Assembly: GCA_015067005.1 (NCBI GenBank)
Contig: SVNH01000009.1
Span: 54,386-118,385, forward strand
Source of the DNA: Ruminococcus flavefaciens
Lineage (GTDB): Bacteria > Bacillota > Clostridia > Oscillospirales > Ruminococcaceae
Direction: 5' to 3'
Length of the DNA: 64,000 bases
In this document: positions 41,209-50,197 of the stretch, piece after piece
How the letters are laid out: every line of letters begins with the position of its first letter
Numbering within the stretch: position 1 is the first letter of the stretch
Made by a program: the position numbers and the translations under genes
Notes under the pieces: generated by a model
Told to the model about the DNA's origin: nothing
Database searches by the model: none
The model's input: the letters and a program-made list of their open reading frames with translations, nothing else

Positions 41209-44200
41209 ATGAAAAGATCTGCTATTAAAAAAGTTCTTGCAGGACTATCCTCAGCCTGCATGATAGCAACTGCGATCCCTTTTACAGCTGCTCAGGCAGC
41301 AGAAAAAGCACCGGCTTACGGTGATGCCAATTGCGACGGCGAGGTAAATATGTCTGATGCCGTTATGATAATGCAGGCTTGCCTTAATCCGTCAAAATAC
41401 GATGTAACCGGTACAGATAACGACAGGATAACCGTTGAAGGCAAGCTGAACGGCGATGTTGACGGCAAGGACGGCATAAATCTTACCGATGCCCTGCTGA
41501 TTCAGCAGTATTCTCTCAAGCTTATCGACAAGCTCCCGATCGAGGAGAATGTTGATCCGGTAACCGATAACGTCAAGATAATTCTCAGCGGCAGCAGCAT
41601 AACAGTTGAAGGCGATACAAACGGTTATACTGCTGTTGAAGGAACAACTCTTACGATCAGTCACTCAGGCTCATATTATATAGAGGGCACTCTTGATGAC
41701 GGTCAGATATGCGTTAATATCCCCGATGAGGCAGCAGATCCGGATACAGTTAAGCTGTTCCTCAACGGCGCAAGTATTACAGGCAAGAGCGCTCCTGCGA
41801 TACTCGTTTCAAACTCTGAGAACACTTCCGTCAATATCGTGGACGGCACTGAAAATACTCTCTCGGACGGCGATACTGCTTATGTTGATGCAGCAGGTAC
41901 TCCTACAAATGATGCTGTCATCGAGGCTAAGGACGACATCACTATCAAGGGCGGCGAGCTTGGTACAGGTGTCCTCAGCATAACTGCAAATACTCAGAAG
42001 GCTGTTTCATGCAATAACGACATTAAGATCAACGGCGGCGTTGTCAATATAAAAACTCTCAACTCAACTGATAAGACCGATGCTGTTGCTGCAAAGAAGT
42101 CGGTGACCGTAAAGAGCGGAACTCTCACTATCGACGCTGAGGGCGACGGTATCAAGTCCTCTAAGGACGCTGTAAGCATCACAGGCGGTACTGTTTCTAT
42201 CAAGGCTGGAAACGATGCTGTACAGGCTGAGACATCTATCGACATCTCCGGCGGAGAGATCATCGCAGGCGGCGATCGTGGCTTCACAGCAGCTTCTGTG
42301 AACATCACAGGAGGAAAGGTCATTGCAACTGCTACCGATATACAGGCAGCAGCAGTTACTGCCGAAAATCAGGCAGTCATCCTCCTCAACTGTATAGATG
42401 ACGCTGAGAATACCAAGGACGGTATGTGGAAAAAGGTCAACACCCTTGTTGTATCTACTATGGAAGGCAAGCTTGATTTTACAAAGAAGTACAAATACGT
42501 GCTTATGTCTGATCCTTCTATGAAGGTCGGAGATCAGGTGTCGGTCGAAAACGTCAACTATAAATCAACCGCTGTTCATAATGTAGGTGAGACTTCTGAA
42601 TCTTACAGATTCATGCTGACAGAAAGCGTTAATACCTTCAACAATGTTGATCCTGTCGGCTATCTGCCTGTTCCTGATATACAGCCGGAGGAAAAGGATA
42701 CCTACACCCTTGAATTCGGCAGTGAATTAAAGTCGGATGCTCCGGCTGATACAGCGACAGTCAGTAATGGCACAGTAACTATTACAAAACCGGGAAAATT
42801 TACAGTAACAGGCAGCAGTGCGACAGCACAGATAACTGTTGATGTTGACAAAACTGCCTATCCGGAGGGAAAGGTAGAGCTCGTTCTCAATGATGTACAG
42901 CTTGCTAACCTTAACACAGCTCCGATATATGTCGCTTCGATAGGAGATGAGGTGCAGATAACTGCCAAAGCCGGTACTGTGAACACTATCTCGGACGGCA
43001 CATTACACACCCAGACCTACACTGATTCGGACGGCAATGTCAATACCGTTGAGGGTGCTGTATTTGCCCGCGATGACATAAAGTTCAAGGGCAGCGGTAT
43101 TCTTGAGATAAGCGGCAATACTGACGATGCTATCGTTTGCAAGAACGACATAAAGATCTATAACGGCAATATCACTGTAACTGCTGTTGATGACGGTATC
43201 CGCGCCAAGGACAGCGTTACTATCGGCGATGATGTGAAGTCCGACGGTACTGCTGCTGATAACTCAGGTCTCAAGCTCACAGTAAAGACCTCTCAGGGCG
43301 ACGGTATCAAAGCCACATCCACAGATACATCCGCAGACAAGTCCTACGGTGCTGTAACTGTAAACGGCGGTACGATAGACATTAATTCCTACGGCGACGG
43401 TATTCAGGCTGAACAGGAGTTCATAATGAACGGCGGCGACCTCAATATCTACACCTGCACAGGAAGTACATACACAGTTTCAGGCTCATCTTCAGGCTCG
43501 CAGGACGGCAATTCCAATAAAACTGACGTTTCCGCTAAGGGCATCAAGGCAGTAGGTCTTTACGATGAAGCCGGTACTACATGGCAGAGCAAGGGCAATA
43601 TCACTATCAACGGCGGCAATATCACAGTTGATTCCTCCGATGACTGTATCCATTGCAGCGGCGATGCTGTCCTCAATGCAGGCAAGCTGAAGCTCGCTTC
43701 TGCCGATGATGCTGTACATTCAGATGCTTCGCTCTACATCGGCGGAACAACAGCCGGAACTGACTACACAAGCCTTGAGGTCTATGTAACAGCCTGCTAT
43801 GAGGGTATGGAAGCTGTTTACATCTATCAGAACAACGGCAACATCTACATCGTTTCAAGAGATGACGGCTATAATTCAGCCGGCGGCGCAGATTCCTCAG
43901 GCAATAATAATAACACCGGCTTCAATCAGGGAGGCTTCGGCGGATTCCCGGGAGGCGGCAGAATGAGCAGCAAATATGGTGAGATGCACCTCAACGGCGG
44001 TATCGTTTCCGTAAACACATCCTTCAATGACGCTGACGGCTTCGATTCCAACGGTCCTGTTATCTTCAACGGCGGCTACTACTTCGGAAACGGCGGCGAT
44101 TCATTCGACAGCGGCGATGGCTATTCGATCACCTACAATGGCGGCTATGCACTCGGCGGTCTCGGCATGAACGGCGGTAAAGGCTACGATATGTCCACAC

Positions 44201-44445
44201 AGATGGTATTCGCAGCAAGCGACGGAACAGTCCTTGCATCAAGTAAGACAGGTTCAAGACTGACCTACGCATACGGTGATTCAAACGTAACTGCTTATTC
44301 AAACGCAGAGGTCACAGGCGGCACTAACATCTCAACACTCGGTCAGCCGGCAGTATACGTCTCAGGCAAGGTATCAGGCGGTACAGCAATGACACGCGGA
44401 CAGGGCAGCTCCACACAGCCCGGCAGACCTGGGTTCGGCGGCTGA
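41209..44445 (+). CDS. Large dockerin protein with two DUF4353-type beta-helix domains
   Basis: 1078 residues, ATG 41209 with AAGGAG upstream. Signal peptide to about 31, then an N-terminal dockerin (YGDANCDGEVNMSDA and NGDVDGKDGINLTDA, about 36-105), an unusual place since the other three dockerins here are C-terminal. Two long beta-helix domains follow (about 120-390 and 510-1000), each rich in NGG and DGI turns and each resembling the lipoprotein at 37756. A Gly-rich tail ends in QPGRPGFGG. It may bind polysaccharide or serve as a structural part of the cellulosome; no catalytic site is recognised. It is divergent from the VTC operon and shares its operator type. Confidence 0.82.
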   Translation: MKRSAIKKVLAGLSSACMIATAIPFTAAQAAEKAPAYGDANCDGEVNMSDAVMIMQACLNPSKYDVTGTDNDRITVEGKLNGDVDGKDGINLTDALLIQQYSLKLIDKLPIEENVDPVTDNVKIILSGSSITVEGDTNGYTAVEGTTLTISHSGSYYIEGTLDDGQICVNIPDEAADPDTVKLFLNGASITGKSAPAILVSNSENTSVNIVDGTENTLSDGDTAYVDAAGTPTNDAVIEAKDDITIKGGELGTGVLSITANTQKAVSCNNDIKINGGVVNIKTLNSTDKTDAVAAKKSVTVKSGTLTIDAEGDGIKSSKDAVSITGGTVSIKAGNDAVQAETSIDISGGEIIAGGDRGFTAASVNITGGKVIATATDIQAAAVTAENQAVILLNCIDDAENTKDGMWKKVNTLVVSTMEGKLDFTKKYKYVLMSDPSMKVGDQVSVENVNYKSTAVHNVGETSESYRFMLTESVNTFNNVDPVGYLPVPDIQPEEKDTYTLEFGSELKSDAPADTATVSNGTVTITKPGKFTVTGSSATAQITVDVDKTAYPEGKVELVLNDVQLANLNTAPIYVASIGDEVQITAKAGTVNTISDGTLHTQTYTDSDGNVNTVEGAVFARDDIKFKGSGILEISGNTDDAIVCKNDIKIYNGNITVTAVDDGIRAKDSVTIGDDVKSDGTAADNSGLKLTVKTSQGDGIKATSTDTSADKSYGAVTVNGGTIDINSYGDGIQAEQEFIMNGGDLNIYTCTGSTYTVSGSSSGSQDGNSNKTDVSAKGIKAVGLYDEAGTTWQSKGNITINGGNITVDSSDDCIHCSGDAVLNAGKLKLASADDAVHSDASLYIGGTTAGTDYTSLEVYVTACYEGMEAVYIYQNNGNIYIVSRDDGYNSAGGADSSGNNNNTGFNQGGFGGFPGGGRMSSKYGEMHLNGGIVSVNTSFNDADGFDSNGPVIFNGGYYFGNGGDSFDSGDGYSITYNGGYALGGLGMNGGKGYDMSTQMVFAASDGTVLASSKTGSRLTYAYGDSNVTAYSNAEVTGGTNISTLGQPAVYVSGKVSGGTAMTRGQGSSTQPGRPGFGG

Positions 44446-44486
44446 GTCTCACACATCCGGACAATAGAAAACATTGATATATAAAG

Positions 44487-44520
44487 ATACAGCCGTCGGA
44501 AAGCACTCCGGCGGCTGTAT
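44487..44520 (+). terminator. Terminator of the dockerin beta-helix gene
   Basis: ATACAGCCGTCGG pairs with CCGGCGGCTGTAT across 8 bases, with one G-T pair; T-rich tail. Confidence 0.78.
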
Positions 44521-44556
44521 TTCTCAGCAGAGTGACACTGAGGTCATTCTGCTTTT

Positions 44557-46203
44557 TTATAATGGCAGCTCGATAGTAAAAACTGTACCTTTTCCGATGT
44601 CGCTTTCACAGCTGACATTGCCGTTATGGTACATAACTCCGTGCTTTACGATAGAAAGTCCGAGACCTGTTCCCTTGATCTTGCGCGAGCGGCTCTTGTC
44701 AACGCGGTAGAAGCGCTCGAAAACCCTTCCTATCGACTGCTGCGGTATTCCCATACCTGTATCGCTTACTGTTATAATAGCGCTTTTTGGCAGGTGAGCG
44801 ATCTTTACAAGATAGCTTCCGCCCTCGTTATTGTACTTTATAGCGTTATCGCAGAGGTTTGTTATGACCTCATCGAGGATAGTGCGGTTTCCTTTGAATA
44901 TAACGTGTTCGCCGGTTACGTTGTAGCTTACATTTTTCTTTGAAGCTGTCGGCGCAAGGCGGTACATTATCTCTGCTGAGAGTTCAAAGAGATCAATGTC
45001 CTCAGTCTCGTCCGGAACTGAGTTCTCGTCGAGCTTTGAGAGCGATACGATGTCGTTTATCAGCTTCATAAGACGGTCGGCTTCATTGCGGATGCTGTTT
45101 CCGAACTGCGGAACATCCGGCTGCTTTACCATATTGTTCGCAAGCAGATCAGACATACCGTATATAGTAGTTAGCGGCGTTTTAAGCTCATGAGTTACAT
45201 TTGAAGTGAATTCACGGCGCATAGTTTCGAGCTGCTGCTTTTCGGTAACGTCCATGATGAATACTACGATACCGTTGACTGTATATGCAGCTTTTGCAGG
45301 GCTTGCGATTATCTCTCTGTCGCCCTTATCGGTAGAAAGGACTATCTCGGAGTGCCGTCCGCCGGCTGCATTCTGTACGCATTTGCGGAAAGCCTCGGAA
45401 TTATTCAGGGCATAGATCGAACTGCCGACACAGCTTTTTTTAACTCCGAGCAGATGAAGTGCGCCGCTGTTGCAGGCGAGAACGGTAAGCTTCTGATCGG
45501 CAACGATAAGTCCCTCGCTCATGCTTTCGGTAATAAGGCTGAACTGCTCGCGGCTCTCGCGGAGTTCATACATCTGCTTTGCGACCATGCGGTTTTGTGT
45601 TCTTAGCTTGTCGAGAAGCGGAGTGAGTTCAGGGAATGAATCGTATACCTTCGGTGAATCGAGGTCTATTTCATTGATAGGACGTACTATCCAGCGCGAC
45701 ACGATAGTCGCTGTGACCATTGATATTGCCGTTGATGCCAGAAAGAATATCAGAAGTATCCTTACAACTCTTTCAAGCTGTGAAACGTATGATATATGGA
45801 CATCCGAAATACGCACCACAGTTCCATCGGAAAGTCTCAGAGCATAATTGAGCAGTGAGCGGTTGATGTTCATAGACATATCTGAGGACGATGAACTGCC
45901 GTCTTCAATGGCGGCGATGAAATCCGGATCATCCGCCATACTCTCGGTCTCGTCCTTGCTGTCATAGAGTATCGAGCCGTCATGCGCTATCCATGAGACG
46001 TGCATATCCTTGAAGTCGGTCTTCTTGAAATAGCTGATACCGCCGAATTCTGCACCTCTTGCAATGAGAGTGGTCTCAGCGATCATTTCATCTCTGATAC
46101 GCTTTGAGAAATAGCGGTTTACAACTGCCGATACTATTATCGTTGAGAGCAGGGCTGCAAAGCACGATAACAGGATTATGCTGCGGGCAATGCGCTTAGT
46201 CAT
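44557..46203 (-). CDS. phoR: PhoR-like sensor histidine kinase
   Basis: 548 residues. Two membrane segments (about 8-28 and 145-168) enclose an extracellular sensor region; then a PAS domain (about 215-320), the dimerization helix with phosphoacceptor H338 in VTHELKTPL, and the ATPase domain with N box NLCDNAIKYN, G1 DTGMGI and G2 GTGLGLSIV. This is the PhoR/WalK layout. It overlaps the response-regulator gene by 8 bases and is convergent with the dockerin beta-helix gene. The symbol is given by architecture and context only. Confidence 0.82.
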   Translation of the reverse strand: MTKRIARSIILLSCFAALLSTIIVSAVVNRYFSKRIRDEMIAETTLIARGAEFGGISYFKKTDFKDMHVSWIAHDGSILYDSKDETESMADDPDFIAAIEDGSSSSSDMSMNINRSLLNYALRLSDGTVVRISDVHISYVSQLERVVRILLIFFLASTAISMVTATIVSRWIVRPINEIDLDSPKVYDSFPELTPLLDKLRTQNRMVAKQMYELRESREQFSLITESMSEGLIVADQKLTVLACNSGALHLLGVKKSCVGSSIYALNNSEAFRKCVQNAAGGRHSEIVLSTDKGDREIIASPAKAAYTVNGIVVFIMDVTEKQQLETMRREFTSNVTHELKTPLTTIYGMSDLLANNMVKQPDVPQFGNSIRNEADRLMKLINDIVSLSKLDENSVPDETEDIDLFELSAEIMYRLAPTASKKNVSYNVTGEHVIFKGNRTILDEVITNLCDNAIKYNNEGGSYLVKIAHLPKSAIITVSDTGMGIPQQSIGRVFERFYRVDKSRSRKIKGTGLGLSIVKHGVMYHNGNVSCESDIGKGTVFTIELPL

Positions 46204-46873
46204 TCATCGGATCACCTGCCTTATATCCGACACCTCTTGCTGTTTCGATGAGGTCGCCGCATTTTCCGAGTTTCGAGCGCAGAGTTCTTATGTGAACATC
46301 AACGGTTCTGCTCTCGCCCGAAAAATCGTAGCCCCACACCTTGCTCAGGAGTTCATCGCGTGTAAAGACAGTACCCTTATTGCGTATCAGCATCAGGAGC
46401 AGCTCGTATTCCTTCTTGGTCAGTGAGACCGCCTTACCTTCGGCATAGACCTCGCGTCTGACCGGATATATCGTTATCCCGCCAAGAGTCATTGCTTCCT
46501 CGTTTCCGGGGTTAGAACGTCGCAGGAGCGCTTTGATTCTCGAAATGAGCTCCATAGTGCCGAACGGCTTTGCGATGTAGTCATCCGCACCTAAATCGAG
46601 ACCTGTAACCTTGTCGTACTCAGTACCCTTTGCGGTCAGCATTATCACCGGAAGCAGGGAAGTTTCACTGCTGCTGCGGAGCTTTTTCAGTATACTCAGT
46701 CCGTCCTCTTCGGGGAGCATTATGTCGAGCAGAAGCAGGTCGGGAAGCTGCTTTGCCATAGCTGCGTAAAACGCGGAAGGAGCTTCAAAGCCTTCGACCT
46801 CGTAGCCGGCACTGTCAAGAGCATAAAGCACAAAACTCCTGATACCGGCATCGTCTTCGAGCAGATATATCAT
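46196..46873 (-). CDS. phoB: PhoB/OmpR-family response regulator
   Basis: 225 residues. Receiver domain with the acidic pair D7-D8, phosphoacceptor D50 in LLLLDIMLPE, Thr in MLTAKG and Lys in IAKPFG; then the winged-helix DNA-binding domain with SLTKKEYELLLML and TVDVHIRTLRSKLG. OmpR/PhoB-type proteins bind 11-bp spaced direct repeats, which fits the two operators at 40910-40927 and 41122-41139. Specific assignment to phosphate response is an inference. Confidence 0.85.
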   Translation of the reverse strand: MIYLLEDDAGIRSFVLYALDSAGYEVEGFEAPSAFYAAMAKQLPDLLLLDIMLPEEDGLSILKKLRSSSETSLLPVIMLTAKGTEYDKVTGLDLGADDYIAKPFGTMELISRIKALLRRSNPGNEEAMTLGGITIYPVRREVYAEGKAVSLTKKEYELLLMLIRNKGTVFTRDELLSKVWGYDFSGESRTVDVHIRTLRSKLGKCGDLIETARGVGYKAGDPMND

Positions 46874-46921
46874 AAGATCACCTCTTTGTAACTTACCAGT
46901 TTGCGTTGTATCATCGCCTAT

Positions 46922-46950
46922 ATTATAACATATAATTGCTAAAATAGCAA
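46922..46950 (-). promoter_or_regulatory. Promoter of the two-component system
   Basis: Minus strand: TTGCTA (46950-46945), 17-bp spacer, TATAAT (46927-46922). Nearly identical over 30 bp to the promoter at 18165-18193. Confidence 0.75.
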
Positions 46951-46960
46951 GTACACAGAG

Positions 46961-46993
46961 AAAAAGCGTATCACCTATGCGTTATACCCATAT
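46961..46993 (+). repeat. 33-bp exact inverted repeat, copy 1
   Basis: AAAAAGCGTATCACCTATGC... equals the reverse complement of 61074-61106 at all 33 positions. It lies between the two-component promoter and the purA promoter. Confidence 0.85.
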
Positions 46994-47044
46994 TGCAGCA
47001 TCGCCGCTGTTGGAATGGCTTTATGAAAAAATTCATTTTGCCTA

Positions 47045-47073
47045 TTGCAATTTACTGTGTGCTGTGATATAAT
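47045..47073 (+). promoter_or_regulatory. Promoter of purA
   Basis: TTGCAA (47045-47050), 17-bp spacer ending GCTGTGA, TATAAT (47068-47073). Same -35, spacer end and -10 as the aldolase promoter at 50115. No purine riboswitch is seen in the 65-base leader. Confidence 0.75.
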
Positions 47074-47142
47074 AAGTTGTAAGCGCGCTTTTTAGTGCGG
47101 TAGTTATAATCAAATTTTATTTTTACGAAAAGAGGAATTGAA

Positions 47143-48420
47143 ATGCCTGCAAATATTGTAGTAGGAACTCAGTGGGGCGATGAAGGTAAGGGCAAGATCA
47201 TCGACATCCTCGCTTCACGCGCTGACGTAGTCGTTCGTTCTCAGGGCGGCAACAATGCCGGTCATACCGTTGTTAATAACGGCGAGGTCTATAAACTCCA
47301 CCTCATTCCTTCCGGTATTCTCTACCCCAACACACTCTGCCTTATCGGCGCAGGTGTAGTTCTCGATCCTAAGGACTTCATCGGTGAACTCGACAGTCTC
47401 TCAGCAAGAGGCATCAAGACAGAAGGTCACCTTAAAGTTGATCCGCGCGCTCAGATCGTTATGCCTTGGCATATCGCTCTCGACGGTCTCTCTGAGGCTT
47501 TCCGCGGCGGCAAGGACATCGGTACTACAAAACGCGGCATAGGTCCTACATATATGGATAAATACGAAAGATGCGGCATACGTATGTATGATCTCGTTCA
47601 CCCTGAGGTACTCGCTGAAAAGATACAGTCCACAGGTAAGCTCAAGAACAAGATCATAACTGAGGTCTATGGCGGAGAAGCCTTCGATCTCGATGCTGTA
47701 ACAAAGGAATACACAGAGTACGGCAAGCGTCTTCTCCCTTATATGGACGATGTTTCCGTTCTCACCTTCGATGCTCACAAGGCTGGCAAGACTATCATGT
47801 TCGAGGGCGCTCAGGCTACTCTCCTCGACATTGATTTCGGTACTTACCCTTATGTTACCTCATCACATCCGCTCTCAGCAGGCGTATGCGTAGGTACAGG
47901 CGTAGGTCCTAAGGTAATAACAAATATCATCGGCGTTGCTAAGGCTTATACTACCCGTGTAGGAAAAGGTCCTTTCCCGACCGAGCTCGATGACGCAACA
48001 GGCGATCAGATCAGAAATGTCGGCGGCGAATTCGGAACCACTACCGGCAGACCAAGAAGAACCGGCTGGTTCGATGCTGTTATCGTTCGCCATTCAGTAA
48101 GAGTAAACGGTCTCGACAGCCTCGCTATCAATAAACTCGATACTCTCGCTAATATCCCTACTCTTAAAATGTGTGTGGCTTACAAGAAGCCAGACGGCAC
48201 TGTTACCGAAAACTTCCCTGCAACTCTTGAAGAGCTCGACGGATGTACTCCTGTTTATGAGGAATTCCCGGGATTCACTGAGGACATCTCAAAGTGTACT
48301 TCATTCGATGCGCTCCCAGAAAACTGCAAGAAGTACATTGAGCGCCTTGAGCAGCTCGTTGGCTGCCCTGTAAGCATGGTAGGTATCGGTCCGGACAGAT
48401 CCCAGATCCTCGAAAGATGA
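47143..48420 (+). CDS. purA: Adenylosuccinate synthase
   Basis: 425 residues, normal length, ATG 47143 with AGAGGAA upstream. The GTP-binding P-loop GDEGKGK (about 10-16), the NNAGHT motif, TTKRGIGP and the C-terminal TGRPRRTGWFD and TKLP-equivalent (NKLDTL) are all present. It joins IMP and aspartate in AMP synthesis. It stands alone with its own promoter; purB is not here. Confidence 0.95.
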   Translation: MPANIVVGTQWGDEGKGKIIDILASRADVVVRSQGGNNAGHTVVNNGEVYKLHLIPSGILYPNTLCLIGAGVVLDPKDFIGELDSLSARGIKTEGHLKVDPRAQIVMPWHIALDGLSEAFRGGKDIGTTKRGIGPTYMDKYERCGIRMYDLVHPEVLAEKIQSTGKLKNKIITEVYGGEAFDLDAVTKEYTEYGKRLLPYMDDVSVLTFDAHKAGKTIMFEGAQATLLDIDFGTYPYVTSSHPLSAGVCVGTGVGPKVITNIIGVAKAYTTRVGKGPFPTELDDATGDQIRNVGGEFGTTTGRPRRTGWFDAVIVRHSVRVNGLDSLAINKLDTLANIPTLKMCVAYKKPDGTVTENFPATLEELDGCTPVYEEFPGFTEDISKCTSFDALPENCKKYIERLEQLVGCPVSMVGIGPDRSQILER

Positions 48421-48459
48421 TCCTTCCGCTTCCATACACTTTCAAATGAGGTGATCTCT

Positions 48460-49644
48460 ATGAACGAAGATAATAACTTCGGCGGCAATATCCCGGAAGA
48501 TATTGATTATTCCGGCGGAGAGCAGAAGCTCGGTGCTCCCACAGGTGTTTCCGCCCCTGTTCTCGACGATATAGATTATGTTGCCCCGTCCGCTAAAAAA
48601 GAAGGACCGACAGGTGTAAGCGCTCCTGTTCTCGATGATATGAGCAGCTATATACCTCAGTCCTCGAAGAAAGACGGCCCGACAGGTGTAAGCGCTCCTG
48701 TTCTCGATGACATGGAAAGCTACACCCCCGACAGCAGTAAAAAAGGCGCTCCCACAGGCGTAAGCGCCCCCGTTCTTGATGATGTTCCGGATAGCTTTGA
48801 TAAGCCCGCTTCTGATCAGCTTGTACTTTCAGATGAGGACATCGTCAGCGGTCTTACTCCCGAACTCAAGGAACGCTTCCTGAATCTCCCTGCCGATAAA
48901 CAGAAGCAGGTCATAGAAATGAGAAGAACTCAGCTTGGAGCCGTTGCTCCTGCTGCTCCGGTCTCAGCACCGGTCCTCGATGAGGATAATTACACTCCGC
49001 CGCCGAAAAAGGAAGCTCCTTCCGAACCGGCTGCTCCGATCTCGGCTCCTGTCCTCGATGATGAACCGGAAGCACCTAAGTACGTCCGAAAATTCGCAGA
49101 TGAGGATACCGAACGCGCTAAGCAGGAAGCAAGAAAATCTGTTTCCGCAGGTCTGACCTCAAATCAGAAGGACTCGAAAAAGAGTCTCGAAATGATGCTC
49201 CAGCTTAAAGAGGAACGCCGCGCAGAGATCGCAGCAAAGGGCTTCAAGGTAACAGTTGTGGTATCGCTTATCGGAATACTCGCTTCTGTATGCTTCTTCC
49301 TCCTCTATTCCGGCGAATACTTCGGTCTCGGTTATAAGGACGGCATGAGCGGTATCAGCTCAAAGGTAGAATCACTTTCACTCTATCTTGCGATTGGCTC
49401 AGGACTTTGCTCACTCGCACTTTTATCAGGCATAGGCGGTTTCAAATCGCTTGCTTCTGTCGTATACCTGCTGTTCAGCTTCATACAGCTGATACCCGGT
49501 GCGCCGATGCTTCTCCAGCATGAAGGCAGCAAGCCTAAAGCAGTCCTGCTTTATACGGTCGCACTTATCGGCTCTATCACGGTACTGGTCGCACTTTCTG
49601 CCAGCGAAGCTATCGGACAGTTCTTCAAAAGGGAAAAGAACTAA
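48460..49644 (+). CDS. Membrane protein with repeated SAPVLDD motif
   Basis: 394 residues from ATG 48460 (GAGGTGATC upstream). The cytosolic N-terminal 235 residues hold six copies of an octamer-like motif: four PTGVSAPVLDD, one VSAPVLDE and one ISAPVLDD, separated by 12 to 60 polar residues. Between copies four and five is a short helix of GLTPELKERFLNLPADKQKQVIEMR type. Four membrane segments follow (about 260-390). I do not recognise the family. The repeated short motif suggests a multivalent docking site for a cytosolic partner. It follows purA by 39 bases. Confidence 0.7.
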   Translation: MNEDNNFGGNIPEDIDYSGGEQKLGAPTGVSAPVLDDIDYVAPSAKKEGPTGVSAPVLDDMSSYIPQSSKKDGPTGVSAPVLDDMESYTPDSSKKGAPTGVSAPVLDDVPDSFDKPASDQLVLSDEDIVSGLTPELKERFLNLPADKQKQVIEMRRTQLGAVAPAAPVSAPVLDEDNYTPPPKKEAPSEPAAPISAPVLDDEPEAPKYVRKFADEDTERAKQEARKSVSAGLTSNQKDSKKSLEMMLQLKEERRAEIAAKGFKVTVVVSLIGILASVCFFLLYSGEYFGLGYKDGMSGISSKVESLSLYLAIGSGLCSLALLSGIGGFKSLASVVYLLFSFIQLIPGAPMLLQHEGSKPKAVLLYTVALIGSITVLVALSASEAIGQFFKREKN

Positions 49645-50061
49645 GCAGCGGCGGGGAGCCCACGCAGGCTTCCACGTTGTCGCTCGTGAACTCGCTCACG
49701 TCACTTATCATGAATGGGCTGCAAGGAAGGGCGTTCCCTTAATTATATTATACTATCTAAAGGGAGGCAGATGTCTCCCTTTCATTCTGTCCAAAAAATC
49801 CATTTCAATAAAAATATTATCGGGCGCACGGAATGCGCCCCTACATGAAGTATGTAATGTAGGGCGAGCTCCGCTCACCCCAGCTTGTCGAAAAAGTCGA
49901 ATTATATATAAAAAGCAGCATGGGCGGCGGAACGCCGCCCCTACATTTTGCCAAAATACCGTCGTTTCTTGTAGGGGCGACGTTCCGTCGCCCGCTGATA
50001 ACAGAATCGAAATGTGGTTTATTGACAGACTGGGGCGAGCTCCGCTCGCCCGTGTTTTATT
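49645..50061. repeat. Repeat-filled spacer between the membrane protein and aldolase genes
   Basis: No gene. 49645-49735 is related, inverted, to the AGCGTCAACGTGGAAGCC family. 49826-49880 holds a palindrome unit GGGCGCACGGAATGCGCCCCTACA and GGGCGAGCTCCGCTCACCC. 49885-50032 is the second copy of the 148-bp repeat at 12279. 50032-50052 has another GGCGAGCTCCGCTCGCC palindrome. Confidence 0.7.
49885..50032 (-). repeat. 148-bp palindrome-rich repeat, copy 2
   Basis: Reverse complement of 12279-12426 with five differences. No flanking terminator hairpins here, so these belong to the first site and not to the repeat. Confidence 0.8.
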
Positions 50062-50114
50062 CTACATAGTATCTCCCTTTTTCTGTGACTGACAATATTT
50101 TTCTCGATTCCCTA

Positions 50115-50143
50115 TTGCAATTTTTCCCAAGCTGTGATATAAT
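50115..50143 (+). promoter_or_regulatory. Promoter of the aldolase gene
   Basis: TTGCAA (50115-50120), 17-bp spacer ending GCTGTGA, TATAAT (50138-50143). Confidence 0.78.
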
Positions 50144-50197
50144 ATTAACGATGGGGTTTTGTCCCCGTAAATGAAATTCTCAGGAGGAAATTTTTCT

